From NCBI RefSeq assembly GCF_020404845.1, contig NZ_JAIOJZ010000001.1:372001-436000 (forward strand): a DNA stretch of 64,000 bases, written 5' to 3'. The translations under genes were made by a program, and so were the position numbers. The stretch comes from Streptomyces hyderabadensis (lineage in GTDB: Bacteria; Actinomycetota; Actinomycetes; Streptomycetales; Streptomycetaceae). Positions within the stretch are counted from its first letter, which is position 1. The number at the start of each line of letters is the position of its first letter. Under the pieces are notes generated by a model, which searched no databases, was not told where the DNA came from, and saw only the letters and a list, made by a program, of their open reading frames with translations. Shown one piece after another: positions 60,831 to 64,000 of the stretch.

Positions 60831-61262
60831 TCAGTCTCCCGTCTCCAGGTCCACTCGCCAGTCGTTCGACCTGATCCAGTGGCCCTTCGGATACTCGAAG
60901 TCGACCTGCCCGAGGAGCGTGAACCCGGCCCCGCGGCAGACCGCGTTGGAGGCGACGTGGTCGACGCTCGGGAACGCGTGCAGATACCGGTGGGACCCGG
61001 CCGCGCGGGCCGCCTCGCTCACCGCGCGGGCCGCCCGCAGGGCCAGCCCCCGCCCCTGGAACTCCGGCAGCACGCCCCACCCCGTCTCCCAGACCTCGGT
61101 GTCCCGCCAGGTCCGCCGCCAGTAACCGACGCTGCCGACGGTCTCGCCGCCGTCCGCCCGCGTGATCCGGTACATCTGGCCGGGGACCGACTCCACGTAC
61201 CGCCGGTGCCGGGTCAGAAGCTGCTCCTCGCTCTCCGCGATCCGCTCGTCCACGCCGTCCAT
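60831..61262 (-). CDS. GNAT family N-acetyltransferase
   Basis: Acetyltransferase of 143 residues with WETGWGVLPEFQGRGLALRAARAVSEAARAAGSHRYLHAF as the acetyl-CoA segment and AVCRGAGFTLLGQVDFEYPKGHW near the end. ATG at 61262; GTG at 61271 is in frame and equally plausible. It is somewhat short at the N-terminus for the family. Co-transcribed with the DUF2277 gene; divergent from the gene at 61378. Confidence 0.83.
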   Translation of the reverse strand: MDGVDERIAESEEQLLTRHRRYVESVPGQMYRITRADGGETVGSVGYWRRTWRDTEVWETGWGVLPEFQGRGLALRAARAVSEAARAAGSHRYLHAFPSVDHVASNAVCRGAGFTLLGQVDFEYPKGHWIRSNDWRVDLETGD

Positions 61263-61377
61263 GTCTTTCACGGTAGGGCAGGGGTCTGACAGTCGGGCCG
61301 GGCCGTGCGGCCACCCTTTCGCGTGAACCACCGAAGGGAACGCGCGCCTCAAATTCGAACAGGCGTATCATTGGCGC

Positions 61378-61734
61378 GTGGCTACGACCTATGATTTCCC
61401 CAGTGACCTCCTCGCCGGTCAGGAGGAACTGCATCAGGTCCGGGCCGAGCTGTCGGCCCTGCTGAAGAGACTTCCCTGGTCCGTCGAGCCACTCGACGGA
61501 TTCAGCGACGACAACGGCTGGCGGAAGGTCGAACGCCCGGCCTCGCCCGGCTGGTCGGCGGACGAGCAGGCCGAGGTCGAGAAGCTCCGTCGGCGCGAGC
61601 GCGAGCTCGCCGTATTCGTCAGCACCCATCGCTACTGGTCGGAGACGACCGGCCCCGACCAGGTGAGCGCCCGGTCGGCGCTGAAGCACGCCCATGAGGC
61701 CCCGCTCCCGGAGTCACCGCCCGGGGACGCCTGA
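61378..61734 (+). CDS. Uncharacterised helical protein
   Basis: A 118-residue soluble protein with predicted helices (AGQEELHQVRAELSALLKRL; ADEQAEVEKLRRRERELAVFV) and Trp-rich linkers (NGWRKVERP, STHRYWSET). I do not recognise a family by name, though it looks conserved. A -10-like TATCAT about 8 bases before GTG 61378 suggests a leaderless mRNA. It ends 58 bases before the converging DUF305 gene. Confidence 0.75.
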   Translation: MATTYDFPSDLLAGQEELHQVRAELSALLKRLPWSVEPLDGFSDDNGWRKVERPASPGWSADEQAEVEKLRRRERELAVFVSTHRYWSETTGPDQVSARSALKHAHEAPLPESPPGDA

Positions 61735-61791
61735 GGAGCGCCGCCCGGGCGGGACTCGTGAGCGCGGCCGAGGGCCCGGCCGCCTACCGGG

Positions 61792-62490
61792 TCACTTCTT
61801 GCCGAGGAGCTTGTTCATCTCCGTGATCTCGGCGTTCTGTGCGGTGACGATGTCGTCGGCCAGCGCCTTGGCCGGGGCGTAGCGGCCCTCGGCCTTCTCG
61901 GTCCCGGCCATCTCGACGGCCCCCTCGTGGTGTTCGACCATCATGGTCAGGAACATCGTGTCGAACACCCGGCCCGAGGCCTGCTCCAACTCCGCCATGT
62001 CCTGGTCGTCCATCATCCCGGGCATGCCCGAGTGTCCCGAGTGGTCCATGCCGGGCATCGGCTCCGCCGACCCCGTCGAGGTGTTCGAGGCCGCGGGCTC
62101 CGGCACGTCCTCGCCCCAGGCCGTCAGCCAGCCGGTCATGGTGGTGATCTCCGGGTCCTGTGCCTTCTCGATGCGGGCGGCGAGGTCCTCGACCTCGGCC
62201 GACGCCGACCGGTCCGCGGCCAGCCGCGCCATCTCGAGCGCCTGCCGGTGGTGCGGGATCATGCCCTGCGCGAAGGCGACGTCCTGGGCGTTGTGCGCCT
62301 TCTCTCCGGTCTCGTTCCCGGGGGTGCTTCCGGCGTCGGCGCTCGCGGACGCGGAGCCGTGCGGGCCCTCGTGGGCGCTGCCGCCGCTGTCGTTGCCGCT
62401 GTCGCCTCCGCAGGCGGCGAGGACGAAGGCGGCGGTGGCCGTGGCCGCCACCAGGGCGGTACGGCGCGTGAGGGTACGGATGCTGTTCAT
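61792..62490 (-). CDS. DUF305 lipoprotein
   Basis: Exported lipoprotein of 232 residues. The lipobox LAAC gives Cys27; a Ser/Gly/Asp linker follows. The DUF305 helical domain (about 65-232) has paired histidines in GMIPHHRQALEMA and MMVEHHEGAVEMA, and a His/Met-rich loop (MPGMDHSGHSGMPGMMDD). Such His/Met patterns are typical of copper-binding proteins. ATG at 62490. Downstream of a His-rich membrane protein gene on the same strand (89-base gap). Confidence 0.9.
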   Translation of the reverse strand: MNSIRTLTRRTALVAATATAAFVLAACGGDSGNDSGGSAHEGPHGSASASADAGSTPGNETGEKAHNAQDVAFAQGMIPHHRQALEMARLAADRSASAEVEDLAARIEKAQDPEITTMTGWLTAWGEDVPEPAASNTSTGSAEPMPGMDHSGHSGMPGMMDDQDMAELEQASGRVFDTMFLTMMVEHHEGAVEMAGTEKAEGRYAPAKALADDIVTAQNAEITEMNKLLGKK

Positions 62491-62579
62491 GCGTGAACTC
62501 CTGCTGTGATCTGCGGTGAAGGGGATGGACAGGCCGGCGCACCGCGCGGCGTTGGGGCAGCGCGGGTGCGGGGCGGTGT

Positions 62580-63113
62580 CTAGATCCGCAGGAGCTGGAG
62601 TTCGGCGAGGGAGGGCGGCGCCCGCGCCCCGTCCGGGGCGTCGACCGCGTGCACGCGTACGGTCCCGTCGCACCCGACGACGGGGACCGGGTCGGGAACG
62701 GGCGCCGGCAGCGCCGGTCCGTCGCCCACCGCGCCGGACGCGCACATCGCGTCGGCGTGCTGGAGATGTCCGCCGCCGCAGGAGCCGTCGCCCTGCGGAC
62801 ACCCGGCGTGCGCCGCACCGGTGTGCGCCGCGTCGGTATGTGCCGCATCGGTGTGCGCCCCGCCTGCGGCCGTCGGCGCGGACGGTGTCGAATGCCCGGT
62901 CGGCGCCGTCGCGGCCGTCGGCAGGTGGGCGTCCCCGGCCCTCGGCGCCGCCGACGCGAGCGGATGCCCGGCGGAGTGCTCCGGAAGGCCGCCGCCGGGG
63001 CCCAGGCCGTGCATGCCGAGGAGCCCGGCGAGCAGTCCGAGCACGCAGACGGCCCGCCACCAGCGCACGGGCGGTCGCTGGACGTGCTGCTCGGGACTCC
63101 TCACGGACCTCAT
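62580..63113 (-). CDS. DUF6153-like His-rich membrane protein
   Basis: A 177-residue protein with an N-terminal hydrophobic helix (about 18-36) that could be a signal anchor, then a His-rich exported part containing repeats (AAHTDAAHTGAAHAG), a CPQGDGSCGGGHLQH motif and cysteines spaced for a disulfide. The arrangement fits the actinobacterial DUF6153 family, unknown function. Next to the DUF305 lipoprotein, suggesting periplasm-side metal (perhaps copper) binding. ATG at 63113. Confidence 0.75.
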   Translation of the reverse strand: MRSVRSPEQHVQRPPVRWWRAVCVLGLLAGLLGMHGLGPGGGLPEHSAGHPLASAAPRAGDAHLPTAATAPTGHSTPSAPTAAGGAHTDAAHTDAAHTGAAHAGCPQGDGSCGGGHLQHADAMCASGAVGDGPALPAPVPDPVPVVGCDGTVRVHAVDAPDGARAPPSLAELQLLRI

Positions 63114-63140
63114 CCTAGGGAGGCCGGGAACGACCGCACG

Positions 63141-63175
63141 CGTAAGGCCCCCGGAAGATCTCTGGGGGCCTTACG
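63141..63175. terminator. Strong terminator behind tRNA-Val
   Basis: Twelve-base perfect stem CGTAAGGCCCCC (63141-63152) / GGGGGCCTTACG (63164-63175) with an 11-base loop, 21 bases downstream of the minus-strand tRNA. It also separates the tRNA from the DUF6153-like gene promoter. Confidence 0.85.
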
Positions 63176-63195
63176 CACCGGCACGACGCCGGTCC

Positions 63196-63270
<75 letters not shown>

Positions 63271-63602
63271 ATGACGAGTCGACAGCCTACATGGCCCGGG
63301 GCGCTGCCCGGCAAACCCATTCGTGCAGGGGCAGGGCGGGGGTTCGGGATGGTGCCGGGTTCGGGTCGAGGCCGGGGTCCGGGGTGCGGCCGGGGTCCGG
63401 GGTGCGGCCGGGGGCCAGGGTGCGGCCGGGTTCGGGTCGGGGCCCGGGCCGGGGGTTAACCCCACCGTCGATCCGGTAGCGGCCTGGATCCCGCCCGGGC
63501 CGCGTGCTCCGTACGGTCGAAGAGCCTCGCCGAACAGGTCTCCGCCCACCGCGGAGGACCCGGGTGCGGCACCTCGTCGTCCGTCCCAGGGGGAGACCGC
63601 CC
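63271..63602. other. 332-bp region with 18-bp tandem repeats
   Basis: Between the tRNA and the lipoprotein gene. Four head-to-tail copies of an 18-base unit like GGCCGGGGTCCGGGGTGC lie at 63370-63441, two identical and two diverged, and GGGGGTTAACCCC follows at about 63453-63465 as a small palindrome. No convincing gene; the promoter of the gene at 63603 must lie in the last 100 bases. Confidence 0.65.
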
Positions 63603-64000
63603 ATGCCCGCCCGTACCGTTCCCGTCCGCGTGTCCGCCGCCGTCGGTGCCGTCGCCGTTCTCGTCGCGGGCCTGAGCGCCTGTGCCTCCGCGTCGGACGA
63701 CAAGGACCCCGAGCACCGGTCGTTCGCGCTCCCGGGCAGCACGCTCACCGTCGACTCCGACGATTCCGCGCTGGAGATCGTCTCCTCGGACGACCACGCC
63801 TCCGGGAAGGTCGAGGTCACCCGGTGGTTCTCCGGCTCGGTCGCGGTCGGCTCGGACCCCGAGGTGACCTGGAAGATGGACGGCGACCGGCTGGTGCTGC
63901 GGATGCACTGCTCCGGCGTGGTCGCCGACTGTGCGGCCAAGCACCGCATCGAGGTGCCGCGCGGCGTCGCCGTCAACGTGAAGGACGGGGACGGCAGCGT
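63603..64000 (+). CDS. Lipoprotein, DUF4097-like, cut by right window edge
   Basis: Partial gene; 132 codons visible. A lipoprotein signal with lipobox LSAC (Cys near residue 27) leads into a beta-rich domain (LPGSTLTVDSDDSALEIVSSDDHASGKVEVTRW ...) that resembles the DUF4097 beta-helix adhesin-like family. It contains MHCSGVVADCAAKH, two cysteines that may pair. ATG at 63603 follows CAGGGGGAGACC by a few bases. Continues past the window. Confidence 0.82.
   Translation, partial: MPARTVPVRVSAAVGAVAVLVAGLSACASASDDKDPEHRSFALPGSTLTVDSDDSALEIVSSDDHASGKVEVTRWFSGSVAVGSDPEVTWKMDGDRLVLRMHCSGVVADCAAKHRIEVPRGVAVNVKDGDGS

Overview
The window is high-GC actinobacterial DNA, almost certainly a Streptomyces chromosome. 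Signs are the strong third-position G/C bias, many GTG/TTG starts, 4-nt ATGA/GTGA gene couplings, Tat and Sec exported enzymes, operators typical of streptomycetes (CebR box, iron box), a cobalamin riboswitch, a Streptomyces-type xylanase B and dispersed extragenic repeats. From memory, the gene set and order resemble the S. coelicolor/S. lividans core chromosome around xlnB and rnpB. No plasmid, prophage, IS element or CRISPR array is visible, so this looks like core-type DNA with small remnants and repeats.

Layout. 1-13 kb: an exported PhoD phosphatase (cut by the left edge), SDR, NTF2-like, DoxX, MazG-like, GH11 xylanase with palindromic operators, an LLM flavin oxidoreductase, a LysE exporter, rnpB on the minus strand overlapped by an EamA transporter gene, AraC, Uma2, MerR with its operator, YaaA and KDPG aldolase. 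13-16 kb: a minus-strand operon nif3 - zinc ribbon coiled coil (probable CTG start) - RNase H/phosphatase. 16-24.5 kb: an orphan beta-rich protein, a 55-residue protein, MaoC, an ABC transporter with its two-component system, then a block of extragenic repeats and an MFS exporter. 24.8-30 kb: an MFS exporter with an extra C-terminal domain, methyltransferase, amidase and two membrane proteins.

30-34 kb: a minus-strand operon of GT4 glycosyltransferase, methyltransferase and alpha/alpha-barrel protein, divergent from a KstR-like TetR gene; a perfect KstR-type box lies between them. 34.6-40.6 kb: the most striking locus. A cobalamin riboswitch precedes five tightly coupled genes: two membrane-anchored secreted proteins (one an alpha/alpha-barrel protein) and a complete ECF transporter. 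I read this as a vitamin B12 capture and uptake system in which the surface proteins may parallel the two domains of transcobalamin/intrinsic factor. 40.8-53 kb: a secreted lysozyme-like protein, a DJ-1/AraC regulator divergent from an isochorismatase, a TetR remnant, a GT-C-like membrane protein converging on a GT87/PAP2 fusion, an MHS transporter, GNAT and O-methyltransferase, FHA, DnaJC28 and two uncharacterised operon genes.

53-64 kb: a zinc-ribbon/peptidoglycan-binding membrane protein, a HAD phosphatase, a Mn-type yybP-ykoY riboswitch controlling a GDT1/TMEM165 transporter, a secreted nuclease, a cytoplasmic PhoD-like phosphatase, a DoxX gene preceded by both a perfect CebR palindrome and an iron box, DedA, a sigma-factor remnant, DUF2277, GNAT, a pair of DUF305 lipoprotein and His-rich membrane protein, tRNA-Val(TAC) with its terminator, and a partial lipoprotein at the right edge.
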